Source: CALOBA01 sp942491465 (lineage in GTDB: Bacteria; Pseudomonadota; Gammaproteobacteria; Chromatiales; Chromatiaceae). From it: a stretch of 64,000 nucleotides of DNA. The DNA lies in contig CALOBA010000081.1 of the NCBI GenBank assembly GCA_942491465.1, forward strand, positions 1 to 64,000. The letters are read 5' to 3'. Shown piece after piece: positions 31,996 through 40,600 of the stretch; positions within the stretch are counted from its first letter, which is position 1; the number at the start of each line of letters is the position of its first letter. Position numbers and translations under genes: made by a program. A model generated the notes under the pieces. That model searched no databases and was not told the DNA's origin. It worked only from the letters and a program-made list of their open reading frames with translations.

Positions 31996-32568
31996 TCAGC
32001 CATTTCCGAGCCGCCGGCTGCGCTTGCTCGGCTTTTGATCGATCAACCCCGCGGGCTCGTCTTGCGCCACCAGCGGCACCGCCGACAGTTCCCTGAGACG
32101 CAGCCGCTTCTCCTGGCGCCCACGCATGTTGTAACCCAGGGCCGCGCCGCCGGCGACGGAGACGGTCAGCAGCCCCAGGGTTACCGCTTGGGCCAGCATC
32201 ATCGCCACGCCTAGGCCGAGGACGCCGCCCACGGCGGCACCGGTCTTCAGCTGCGCCCCGCCGAGACCGCGGCGGCGCTTGGCCTCGATCTTGGCCTTGT
32301 CGCGCTCGGCCTGCAGGCGGATCTTCTCGCGCTCGCGCGAGTGGCGCTTCTGCACCCGGGAGATGGCCTGATCGCGGATGCTGTCGGCGATGGACTCGAA
32401 CCAGAGCGTCACCAGCAGGCCGAGGGTGCCGCCGAGGGCGGCGAACAGCAGGCCGGTGACGTTGAGGTCGGTCTGCAGGGCAATGTAGGTGCCGAGGGCC
32501 GTGGTGACCTGCAGCAGCAGGATGCCGATGAGGAACTTGAAGAGACTGGTGATGCGCAGCGTGATCAT
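31996..32568 (-). CDS. membrane protein with central coiled coil
   Basis: About 190 residues from an ATG at 32568. There are two N-terminal helices (LFKFLIGILLLQVTTALGTY; VTGLLFAALGGTLGLLVTLW), a charged coiled coil (KRHSREREKIRLQAERDKAK then IEAKRRRG, about 75-110), two further helices (VGGVLGLGVAMMLAQAVTLG), and a basic tail. I do not recognise the family. It follows the lipoprotein gene by 19 bases on the same strand, so they probably form an operon. An earlier in-frame ATG at 32628 would overlap that gene and is not favoured. Confidence 0.7.
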   Translation of the reverse strand: MITLRITSLFKFLIGILLLQVTTALGTYIALQTDLNVTGLLFAALGGTLGLLVTLWFESIADSIRDQAISRVQKRHSREREKIRLQAERDKAKIEAKRRRGLGGAQLKTGAAVGGVLGLGVAMMLAQAVTLGLLTVSVAGGAALGYNMRGRQEKRLRLRELSAVPLVAQDEPAGLIDQKPSKRSRRLGNG

Positions 32569-32587
32569 GCCGGTTTCGAGGGGCGGC

Positions 32588-33895
32588 TCAACCGCCCGTC
32601 TTGGTCTCCCGTGGTTGGTTGGCGTCATCGGCGGTGCCGACGACCTGCCGGCGACCGAGCAGAAACACCCAGTCGCCGGCCGTCGGCGGCGGGTTGTCGT
32701 CGGCGAGGATCGGGTCCGGGAACAGGGCCATCAGCCGGGTGCGGATCGGCTGCAGGCTCTCGGGCACGCCCACCTGCCCTGCCGGGATGGCGCGGTCAAA
32801 GGCGTCCACCACGGAGTACATGTACTCGGGGCCGACGGCGCTGAGGTCCACCACCAGCCGCGGCGCCGAGCCCTCGCTCGGGATCAGCCGCGGTTCCAGG
32901 CTGGAGACCAGGAACGGACCGGGGCGGGTCAACAGGCGCCGCGCCAGCTCACGCTGCCCGCGGCCCTCCAGATAGACGGCGTAGGCCTTGCGCCCGTTGG
33001 CCGACAACTCCGGACCGGTCTGCTCGAGCAGGCTCTCGCCGACGTGGGCCGCATGCACCGGGACCAGGAAGCTGTGCGCCTGCGCGCGGGGGATCGCGTC
33101 GACGCCGTCGGACGCCAGCACATAGGTCTCGATGACCCGCAGCAACTCGCGGTAGGTCTCCAGATTGGGCGCGCCGCCGTCGTCGAAGCCGGCGCCGAAC
33201 AAGATGTAGGTGTAGATGCCGTAGCCGGGGTCCGAGGCGCCGTACAGCTGCGACAGGCTTGCCGCCTGCTGAACCTCGGCGCTGCTGCCGTCCACCGGGA
33301 AGTAGGCCATGGCGTAGTAGCGCGCGCTCGGGCGGGACGCCGTGCGGGTGCCGCCGGCCGGGTCGAGGTCGCGCTCCAGGCCGGTGGATGCCGCCGCCTC
33401 GACGATACCCTCCACGCCCGGCCCCATCAGGAATAGGGTGCGATCCACCACCGGCGCGACCACGCGGTCGCCGCCTTGTTCCACCATCTCGCGGACGATC
33501 GCGCCCAGACCGGAGCAATCACCGCGGATAAGCGCCTCGGTCGCATCGTCCGGCGAGACCCCGGCGGCGTACAGCTCGGTCACCATCAGCCGGAGCTGGT
33601 CCCGCCGCGACGTGCCGCTCGGCGCCTCTTGGCAGCGCAGGCGCACCTGTCGATTCAGCAGGGACGGATCATTGGCGGCGAAGGCCGGCGCTGCATCGGC
33701 CCCGTCGTCGCTCGGCACCGACTGCACCAGGTCCTTGGTGGATTGCCAATCGGGCGCGGCGCTGGGTACCGGCGCCGGCGACCCGACACCATCGGCAGCG
33801 GCCTCGGGCGCCGACCCCCGACGCTCGCCCGGCAGCAGGCCGCAGGCACACAGCAGCAGGGTGAGGCTGAGCAGCGCTAGCATTCGGCAAATCAT
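32588..33895 (-). CDS. predicted lipoprotein, unknown function
   Basis: A 435-residue protein with a lipobox at the N-terminus (LALLSLTLLLCAC, Cys 18). It has a low-complexity linker (20-60), then a region with cysteine pairs (RLRCQEAPSGTS, GDCSG), then a mixed alpha/beta domain with PSARYYAMAYFPVDGSSAEV and YTYILFGAGFDDGGAPNLET. The end carries a WVFLLGRRQVVG strand. No family is recognised. M5 is an alternative start. It is probably cotranscribed with the downstream coiled-coil membrane protein, so both may act in the envelope. Confidence 0.7.
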   Translation of the reverse strand: MICRMLALLSLTLLLCACGLLPGERRGSAPEAAADGVGSPAPVPSAAPDWQSTKDLVQSVPSDDGADAAPAFAANDPSLLNRQVRLRCQEAPSGTSRRDQLRLMVTELYAAGVSPDDATEALIRGDCSGLGAIVREMVEQGGDRVVAPVVDRTLFLMGPGVEGIVEAAASTGLERDLDPAGGTRTASRPSARYYAMAYFPVDGSSAEVQQAASLSQLYGASDPGYGIYTYILFGAGFDDGGAPNLETYRELLRVIETYVLASDGVDAIPRAQAHSFLVPVHAAHVGESLLEQTGPELSANGRKAYAVYLEGRGQRELARRLLTRPGPFLVSSLEPRLIPSEGSAPRLVVDLSAVGPEYMYSVVDAFDRAIPAGQVGVPESLQPIRTRLMALFPDPILADDNPPPTAGDWVFLLGRRQVVGTADDANQPRETKTGG

Positions 33896-34295
33896 GAGCG
33901 GCGTGGGGTCTCCATCGGCAGCGGGGCGCGTGCGGCGGGCGTCGGGGTCGATGATGATAGCGGATTACAGCCGGGGCATTCAGGGCAGATTGTCCCCTGC
34001 CGGGCCCACCTAACCGCCAAGATGCCAGGGACGCCAAGGGTCCCGGCTTGAAGCCCGCGCCGGGCGAATGATCTTAGACGTTCCAGTGGGGGCTCCACCG
34101 GAGCCCCAAAAAGGTGCAGAAATCTGCCGAGTCCCGGTTGAACAGGGGTGCTCGCGGACGCAGGAACTAGGCGCGGGGGGATGTCCCCGCCTGCGGCGGA
34201 CCAATCGCAGCCCTTGCGCTCCACCGAAGCGGGTGCCGACGTCGCCCGGTTCCGACCTTGATTGCCCCTGCCAGGTTCAACCTACGCACTGCCAG
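33896..34295. other. 400-base divergent intergenic region with hairpin
   Basis: It lies between two divergent operons. A perfect hairpin GGGGCTCC-ACC-GGAGCCCC is at 34089-34107. No gene is seen; an open plus-strand frame running into the methyltransferase gene from 34068 lacks coding character. It should contain both promoters. Confidence 0.5.
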
Positions 34296-34907
34296 ATGAC
34301 GATAACCACTGATAAGCCCTTCGCCCCGGCCTGCGAAGAGAACAAAGACCCGATCCTGACCGTGATCGCCCCGCTGTTCCGCAATTGCCGGACCCTGTTG
34401 GAGATCGGCAGCGGCACCGGGCAGCATGCGGTCTATTTCGCCGGCCATCTGCCCGCACTGCGCTGGCAGACCAGCGATCGGCCCGAGCACCTGCCCGGCA
34501 TCCGCCTGTGGCTGGCTGAGGCCGGTCGAGACAACCTGCCGGACCCGGTGGCGCTGGATGTGGTCGGGGACTGGCCGGAGGGACCATTCGATGCGGTGTT
34601 CAGCGCCAACACGGCGCACATCCTGTCCGAGCCCGGGGTTGCGGCCATGTTTCGCGGCGTCGGCCGGGTGCTGCGGCCCGGCGGGCGGTTCGCCCTCTAC
34701 GGCCCGTTCAGCGACGGCGGTCGGCACACCAGCGAGAGCAACCGCGAGTTCGACTACTGGCTGCGCCTGCACGACCCCGACAGCGGCGTGCGCGACCTCG
34801 ACTGGCTCCGGCCCATCGCCGCCGAGGCCGGCTTGGCGTTGGAGGACGATCGCCCCATGCCCGTCAACAACCGCACGCTGATCTGGCGGAGGAGCGAAGC
34901 GACATGA
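34296..34907 (+). CDS. DUF938 SAM-dependent methyltransferase
   Basis: A 203-residue class I methyltransferase-fold protein. FAPACEENKDPILTVIAPLF at the start and the SAM-binding loop LLEIGSGTGQHAVYFAGHLP (motif I, about 36-55) are typical of DUF938, as are WQTSDRPEHLPGI and VFSANTAHILSEPGVAAMFR. The ATG at 34296 gives the canonical N-terminus; the frame is open far upstream but not coding. It overlaps the DUF427 gene by four bases. The substrate of this family is unknown to me. Confidence 0.88.
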   Translation: MTITTDKPFAPACEENKDPILTVIAPLFRNCRTLLEIGSGTGQHAVYFAGHLPALRWQTSDRPEHLPGIRLWLAEAGRDNLPDPVALDVVGDWPEGPFDAVFSANTAHILSEPGVAAMFRGVGRVLRPGGRFALYGPFSDGGRHTSESNREFDYWLRLHDPDSGVRDLDWLRPIAAEAGLALEDDRPMPVNNRTLIWRRSEAT

Positions 34908-35458
34908 CCATCGACGACCCGACGCTGGCCCGTGCCCGCGCCGCCTGGACCTTCCGCGGCCAGCAGCGCCCACCGTTCGCCGTCACCCCCAAGCCGGGGC
35001 AGGAATCGGTCTGGGACTACCCGCGACCACCCGCCCTGGCACCCGCCGACGCACTGGTGGAGATCTACGCCGGTGAACGGCTGCTGATCCGTACCCGCGA
35101 CGTGATTCGGGTGCTGGAGACCGGCAGCCCGCCGAGCATCTACCTGCCGCTGGCGGCCCTGAGCGACGGTTGCCTGAGGCCGTCGCCCCAGCGCTCGTTC
35201 TGCGAGTGGAAGGGGCCGGCGCGCTATTTTCATGTCGACGGCAGCGACGGGCTGATCGACAACGCCATCTGGACCTACCCGACCCCCATGGCCGGCGCCG
35301 AGGTCCTGGCCGATCGCTTCGCCTGCTACCCGTCGAAGCTGCGCTGCGTCCTCGACGGCGAGCAGGTCCAGCCCCAGGCCGGTGGCTTCTACGGCGGCTG
35401 GATCACCAGCCGCATCGTCGGCCCTTGGAAGGGCGAGCCCGGCACCGGGCACTGGTAG
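34904..35458 (+). CDS. DUF427 protein
   Basis: A 184-residue protein with the DUF427 features: VWDYPRPPALAPADALVEIY near the start, RVLETGSPPSIYLPLAALSD, SFCEWKGPARYFHV, NAIWTYPTPMAGAEVLADRF and a C-terminal GGFYGGWITSRIVGPWKG. This all-beta family is widespread and functionally poorly defined. Its ATG overlaps the methyltransferase stop (ATGA). Together with the YbaK-like gene 12 bases downstream it forms a three-gene operon. Confidence 0.88.
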   Translation: MTIDDPTLARARAAWTFRGQQRPPFAVTPKPGQESVWDYPRPPALAPADALVEIYAGERLLIRTRDVIRVLETGSPPSIYLPLAALSDGCLRPSPQRSFCEWKGPARYFHVDGSDGLIDNAIWTYPTPMAGAEVLADRFACYPSKLRCVLDGEQVQPQAGGFYGGWITSRIVGPWKGEPGTGHW

Positions 35459-35469
35459 CCCCGGCAGCA

Positions 35470-35958
35470 ATGGCCCCCAAGCGTCACCCCGTCACCCCGG
35501 CCGTGCGCGCACTGCGCGCCGCCGGCGTCGCCTTCGAGCCCCGGCTCTACGACTACGACAGCGGCGGCACCGCCGAGGTCGCCGCCGCCCTGGGCATCGA
35601 CGAGCATCAGGTCATCAAGACCCTGATCCTGCAGGACCACCAAGGGCGACCGCTGATCATGCTGATGCACGGCGATCGCCAGGTCGCCACCGGCACCCTG
35701 GCCCGCGCCATGGGCGTCAAGGCGCTGGCGCCCTGCGACCCGAAGATCGCCGAGCGCCACACCGGTTATCGGGTGGGCGGCACCTCACCGTTCGGCACCC
35801 GCGGCGACCTGCCGGTGTACTGCGAGCGCAGCGTCGGCGCCCTGCGCCGGCTCTACATCAACGGCGGCAAGCGCGGCTTCATCGTCGGCCTGGAGACCGG
35901 CGAGCTGCTGCGGGTCCTGGAGCCGGTGCTGGTGGAGGCGGCGCAGCCGGGACACTAG
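35470..35958 (+). CDS. ybaK: YbaK/EbsC-family Cys-tRNA(Pro) deacylase
   Basis: A 162-residue protein of normal length. TPAVRALRAAGVAFEPRLYD at the start, AAALGIDEHQVIKTLILQD, the conserved Lys in the VIKTL strand, and VGGTSPFGTR near 105 are YbaK hallmarks. It hydrolyses misacylated Cys-tRNA(Pro), backing up proline-tRNA ligase. The ATG at 35470 is 12 bases after the DUF427 gene. An open frame running through from 35170 in the DUF427 coding region is a shadow. A REP-like hairpin follows the stop by about 35 bases. Confidence 0.9.
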   Translation: MAPKRHPVTPAVRALRAAGVAFEPRLYDYDSGGTAEVAAALGIDEHQVIKTLILQDHQGRPLIMLMHGDRQVATGTLARAMGVKALAPCDPKIAERHTGYRVGGTSPFGTRGDLPVYCERSVGALRRLYINGGKRGFIVGLETGELLRVLEPVLVEAAQPGH

Positions 35959-35991
35959 CGCTGTGCCGCGAAAATTCCGAGACCGCCCGCA

Positions 35992-36060
35992 GCTGTGGGA
36001 GCGATTTGCAATCGCGACCGCCGCGACGCGGAAGTCGCGACTGCAAGTCGCTCCCACAGC
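35992..36060. repeat. REP-like inverted repeat (GTGGGAGCGA type)
   Basis: Arms GCTGTGGGAGCGATTTGCA and TGCAAGTCGCTCCCACAGC enclose further pairing (ATCGCGAC / GTCGCGAC). It lies between the convergent ybaK and purU genes. It is related to the GTGGGAGCGG units at 47678 and 59301. Confidence 0.8.
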
Positions 36061-36134
36061 GCCAATTGGGCATGCCGGCGGTCTTGGGACTTCCGCCGCA
36101 GTGCACTAACGCACGGCTAAGCAGACGCCGACAC

Positions 36135-36989
36135 TCAAGCGAAGACAATCGTCTTGTTGCCGTGCACCAGCACCCGGTCCTCCAGGTGGTAGCGCAGCCC
36201 CCGGGCCAGGACCATCTTCTCCACGTCCTTGCCGAGCCGGACCATGTCCTCGACGCTGTTGTGATGGCCGACGCGGACCACGTCCTGCTCGATGATCGGC
36301 CCCGCATCCAGGTCCGCCGTGACGTAGTGGCAGGTGGCCCCGATCAGCTTTACCCCCCGCGCCGAGGCCTGATGGTAGGGCTTGGCGCCGACGAAGGACG
36401 GCAGGAAACTGTGGTGGATGTTGATGATCCGCCCCGGATACTGGGCGCAGATGGACGCCGGCAGGATCTGCATGTAGCGCGCCAGCACCACCAGGTCCGC
36501 CTCGGCCTCGGCCAGCGCCTGCTCCACCGCCGCGAAGTGGGCCGCCTTATCGGCCGGGTCCACCGGGAAGTGGCAGTAGCGCAGCCCGTGCCAGTCCACA
36601 TAGCTTTGCAGCGCGTCGTGGTTGGACAGCACGCAGGGGATATCGCAGTCCAGCTCGCCGCTGCGCCAGCGATAGAGCAGGTCCGACAGGCAATGCTCCT
36701 GGCGGCTCACCATCAGCACCACGCGCTTGCGCACCCCGGTATCGGCCACCCGCCACTGCATGTGGAAGCGCTCGGCGATGGGTGTAAACAGCGCCTGCAG
36801 CCGTTGCAGATCAAACGGCAACGACGCGGCGCGCACCACATAGCGCATAAAGAACCACTGGCTGCCGGGGTCCGTGTAATGATGCGCCTCGGTGATCCAG
36901 CCCTGGTGCGAGGCGATGAAGTCACTGACGGCGGCAACGATGCCCACCTGGTCCGGGCAAGCGATCACGAGGCGAAAAGCACGTTCCAC
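36135..36989 (-). CDS. purU: formyltetrahydrofolate deformylase
   Basis: A 284-residue protein with an N-terminal ACT domain (FRLVIACPDQVGIVAAVSDF) and a C-terminal formyltransferase-fold domain. The latter has the catalytic-type motif NIHHSFLPSFVGAKPYHQA and HYVTADLDAGPIIEQDVVRV. It cleaves 10-formyltetrahydrofolate to formate and tetrahydrofolate, feeding PurT and balancing one-carbon pools. The GTG at 36989 is chosen because GGAGG precedes it and the length then matches the family; the longer open frame upstream is not coding. It is divergent from the LEA14-like gene. Confidence 0.95.
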   Translation of the reverse strand: MERAFRLVIACPDQVGIVAAVSDFIASHQGWITEAHHYTDPGSQWFFMRYVVRAASLPFDLQRLQALFTPIAERFHMQWRVADTGVRKRVVLMVSRQEHCLSDLLYRWRSGELDCDIPCVLSNHDALQSYVDWHGLRYCHFPVDPADKAAHFAAVEQALAEAEADLVVLARYMQILPASICAQYPGRIINIHHSFLPSFVGAKPYHQASARGVKLIGATCHYVTADLDAGPIIEQDVVRVGHHNSVEDMVRLGKDVEKMVLARGLRYHLEDRVLVHGNKTIVFA

Positions 36990-37163
36990 GAAGGTCCTCC
37001 GAGAAGGGATCGAGACATGGGCCGGCACCGGCGGTGCCGATCGACGGACGCGGCGTCGCGCACTGCTGGACGCCTGGTCTGGCGATCGTACAACATTGCA
37101 GCCACCGGTCCGCAGGCGCTTGGACCTTGGCCATAGATTGAAGAAGACAGAATCCATTCATCC

Positions 37164-37586
37164 ATGTTGCGTATCCCCTTCATCAAGCCGCCGGACGTCA
37201 AGCTCGTCTCGCTGAGCCCGGAGCGGTTCCGCGGTCGCGGGCAGCGCCTGCGGATCGGGCTTCGGGTGCAAAATCCGAACCTCCTGCCGTTGCCGGTGCC
37301 GTCCATGACCTTCCAGCTGTGGCTGGAGGAGCGGTTCGTGGCCTCGGGCGAGGGCGAGCTGCACCAGCGCGTCCCCGCCCGCGGCAGCGCCGACCTGGAG
37401 GTCCTGGTGGACAGCGCCGCCCGCGACCTGCTGCGCCTGCTGCCCACCCTCGCGCGCAAGCGCCAGCCCTGGCACTACCGGTTGGAAGGCGCCGTCGCCT
37501 TACCGGCGCAGCTAAAGCTCCCGTACCGTCACGCGGGCAGGATCGACCTCGCCGGCATGCTGCGGCTGATCAGGTCGCTGCGCTAG
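37164..37586 (+). CDS. LEA14-like (LEA type 2, WHy-domain) protein
   Basis: A 140-residue protein. PPDVKLVSLSPERFRGRGQR then LRIGLRVQNPNLLPLPVPSM carries the VxNPNxxPLP signature of the water-stress/hypersensitive (WHy) fold, followed by GEGELHQRVPARGSADLEVL and a C-terminal LKLPYRHAGRIDL strand. There is no clear signal peptide. Bacterial members are presumed to protect against desiccation or bind membranes. It stands 59 bases before the giant helicase gene, so they may be cotranscribed. Confidence 0.85.
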   Translation: MLRIPFIKPPDVKLVSLSPERFRGRGQRLRIGLRVQNPNLLPLPVPSMTFQLWLEERFVASGEGELHQRVPARGSADLEVLVDSAARDLLRLLPTLARKRQPWHYRLEGAVALPAQLKLPYRHAGRIDLAGMLRLIRSLR

Positions 37587-37645
37587 CCTGCCGCTGTGCC
37601 GTCCATGTCACGCAGGACGCCGTCGCGCCAATGACGGCCTGACCC

Positions 37646-40600
37646 ATGCCCGACCATCCCCAGGCCAGCGCTGAGCCGGCAACGGTTGCAACCGCGGGCA
37701 GCCACCGGATCGACGCCTTGCTTGACCAGTCCCTGCTGCTCGATCTGGAGACCGGGCTGGACGGCACCCTGCACAAGATCGGCGCGCTGCGGGCCGGGGG
37801 CGAATTCCGTCGCGAGGGGCCCTTCGACCTCGGCCAGGCGCTGGCGGCGCTGACCGACTTCGCCGCTGATGCCCCCTATGTGATCGGCCACAACCTGCTC
37901 GGCCATGATCTGCCGACGCTGCGTGCCCTGGCCCCGGCGCTGGCACTGCTGCGCCGACCCATCGTGGATACCCTCTACCTCTCCCCGCTGGCCTTCCCGC
38001 AGAACCCCTATCACCGGCTAGTGAAGGACTACCGGCTGGTGCGCGACAGCGCTGCCGACCCGGTGGCCGACTGTCGGCTGGCGGCGCAGATCCTGCGCGA
38101 GCAGTTCGCCGAGCTGGCCCGGCGGGCGGGGGGCGGCGAGGCGGATCTGATCGCCGTCTACCGCTTCTGCTTCCAGGGCGCGACCCTGCTCGACGGCAAC
38201 GCCACCGGCGGCGACGGCATCGCCGCGGTGTTCGCGCTGCTGGCGCCCGGGCTGCCGAGCGTCACCCGGGTGCGCGATACGCTGCTTGCGCGCTGGCAGG
38301 GCCGCGCCTGCACCACGACCGCACCGCGGCTGATCCTGGCGCACCTGAAGACCCCGGACCTGCGCCCTGCCCTGGCCTATGCCGCCGCCTGGCTGACGGT
38401 GGCCGGCGGCAACTCCGTGCTGCCGCCCTGGGTGCGCCACCGCTTCCCGGCGACGCGCACGCTGCTTGATGCGCTGCGCGAGGTCCCCTGCGGCGCCCCG
38501 GACTGCGCCTGGTGCCGCGAGGCGCACGACCCAAACCGCCAGCTCAAGCGCTGGTTCAACTTCGACGCCTTTCGCCCCCAGCCGGCCACCGACGACGGCG
38601 CGAGCCTGCAACAGGCCGTGGTCAGCGACGGCATCGCCGCCCGCGCGCTGCTCGCCATCCTGCCCACCGGCGGCGGCAAGTCGCTGTGCTTCCAGTTGCC
38701 GGGGCTGGTGCGCTATCTGCGCCGCGGCACGCTGACGGTGGTCATCTCGCCGTTGCAGGCGCTGATGAAGGACCAGGTGGACAACCTGGTGCGCAAGACC
38801 GGCGCCACCTGCACTGCGGCCATCTACGGCATGCTGACCCCGCCGGAGCGCGGCGATGTGATGGAGCGGGTACGCCTGGGGGACATCGCCATCCTCTACC
38901 TGTCACCGGAGCAGCTGCGCAACCGCTCGGTGGCGGACATGCTTGCCAGCCGCGAGATCGGCTGCTGGGTGTTCGACGAGGCCCACTGCCTGTCCAAGTG
39001 GGGCCACGACTTCCGCCCGGACTATCTCTACGCCAGCCGCTTCATCCGCACGCTGGCCGAGCGCCAGCGCCTGCCCGTGCCGCCGGTGGCCTGCTTCACG
39101 GCCACCGCCAAGCTTGACGTCACCGCCGAGGTCCTGACCCACTTCCGCGACGAGCTGGGCATCGACATGCGCCTGTTCGAGGGTGGCGTGGAGCGCGACA
39201 ACCTCGGCTTCGAGGTCCAGCTCGCCGGCAAGCACGAGAAGGATGCGCGCATCCACGCCATCCTCGGCGAGCACCTGGGCGAGCCGAGCACCCCGAGCGG
39301 CGCCGCCATCGTCTACGCCTCGCGGCGCAAGCGTACCGAGGCGCTGGCCGATCGACTGCAGCGCGAGGGCTGGGCCGTGGCCGCCTTCCATGCCGGGCTT
39401 GAGGCCCCGGAGAAGCGGCGCATCCAGGACGCCTTCGTCGACGGCGAGCTGACGATCATCTGCGCCACCAATGCGTTTGGGATGGGGGTGGACAAGGAGG
39501 ACGTGCGCCTGGTGATCCACGCCGACATCCCGGCCTCCCTGGAGAACTACATCCAGGAGGCCGGCCGTGCCGGGCGCGACCGCCGCCCGGCGTTGTGCGT
39601 GCTGCTCTACGACCAGCAGGACATCGAGGGGCAGTTCGGCATGGAGGCCCTGTCCCAGCTCAGCCAGCGCGACATCGCCGAGATCCTGAAGGGGCTGAAG
39701 CGCGCCAAGCCCGGCCAGGACGGTGCCGTCGTCGTCACCTCCGGCGACCTGCTGCGCGACGAGGACCTGCGCCTGGGCTTCGACACCGAGGCCCGCGACG
39801 CCGACACCCGCGTGCGCATCGCCATCTCCTGGCTGGAACGCGCCGGGCTGGTGCGCCGCGACGAGAATCGCACCGGCGTCTTCCAGGGCCGGCCGGTGGT
39901 GCCGGACCTGTCCGCGGCCGAGCGCCGGATCGCCGGCCTGAACCTATCGGCGGCCCAGCGCGCACGCTGGCTCGCGATCCTGGAGGAGCTGCTCAACGCC
40001 GAGCCGGACGCGGGTCTCACCGCCGACGACCTGGCCCGTCTCCCCGCCTGCAAAGGGCAACCGGGGGCCAATTGGGACAAGGGCCAGACCCCGGCCCAGC
40101 GCGTCCTGCGCACCCTGCACGACATGGCCCGCGCCGGCCTGATCGACCAGGGTCCGCAGCTCACGGCCTTTGTTCGCCACAAGGTCAAGCGCAGCTCGAC
40201 GTCGATCCTGGAGCGCGTCTCCAGCCTGGAACGGGTCATGCTCGCCGCCCTGCGCGAGGAGGCCCCGGACGCCGGCGGCGGCGACTGGCAGCAGCTGTCG
40301 CTGCGCCGGCTCAACCAGCGCCTGCTCGACCAGGAGCATGACAGCAACCCGGAGACCCTGCGCGCCCTGCTCAAGGGCCTGGCCCTGGACGGCCAAGGGC
40401 TCGCCGGCGCCCGCGGCAGCCTGGACCTGCGCCAAACCGACCGCGATCACTATCGCGTGCGCCTGCATCGCGACTGGCCGGCGCTCACCGCCACCGCCGA
40501 GCGCCGCCAAGCCGTGGCCCAGCTGGTGCTGAAGACCCTGCTCGCCAAGCTGCCGGCGGACGCCCCCGCCGGCGCCGACCTGCTGCTGCGCTTCGGTGTG

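Noticed and set aside
34089..34107. Intrinsic terminator at the GGGGCTCC/GGAGCCCC hairpin
   Set aside because: It is followed by A residues on the plus strand, and the T-run on the minus strand precedes the stem; it also lies between divergent genes.
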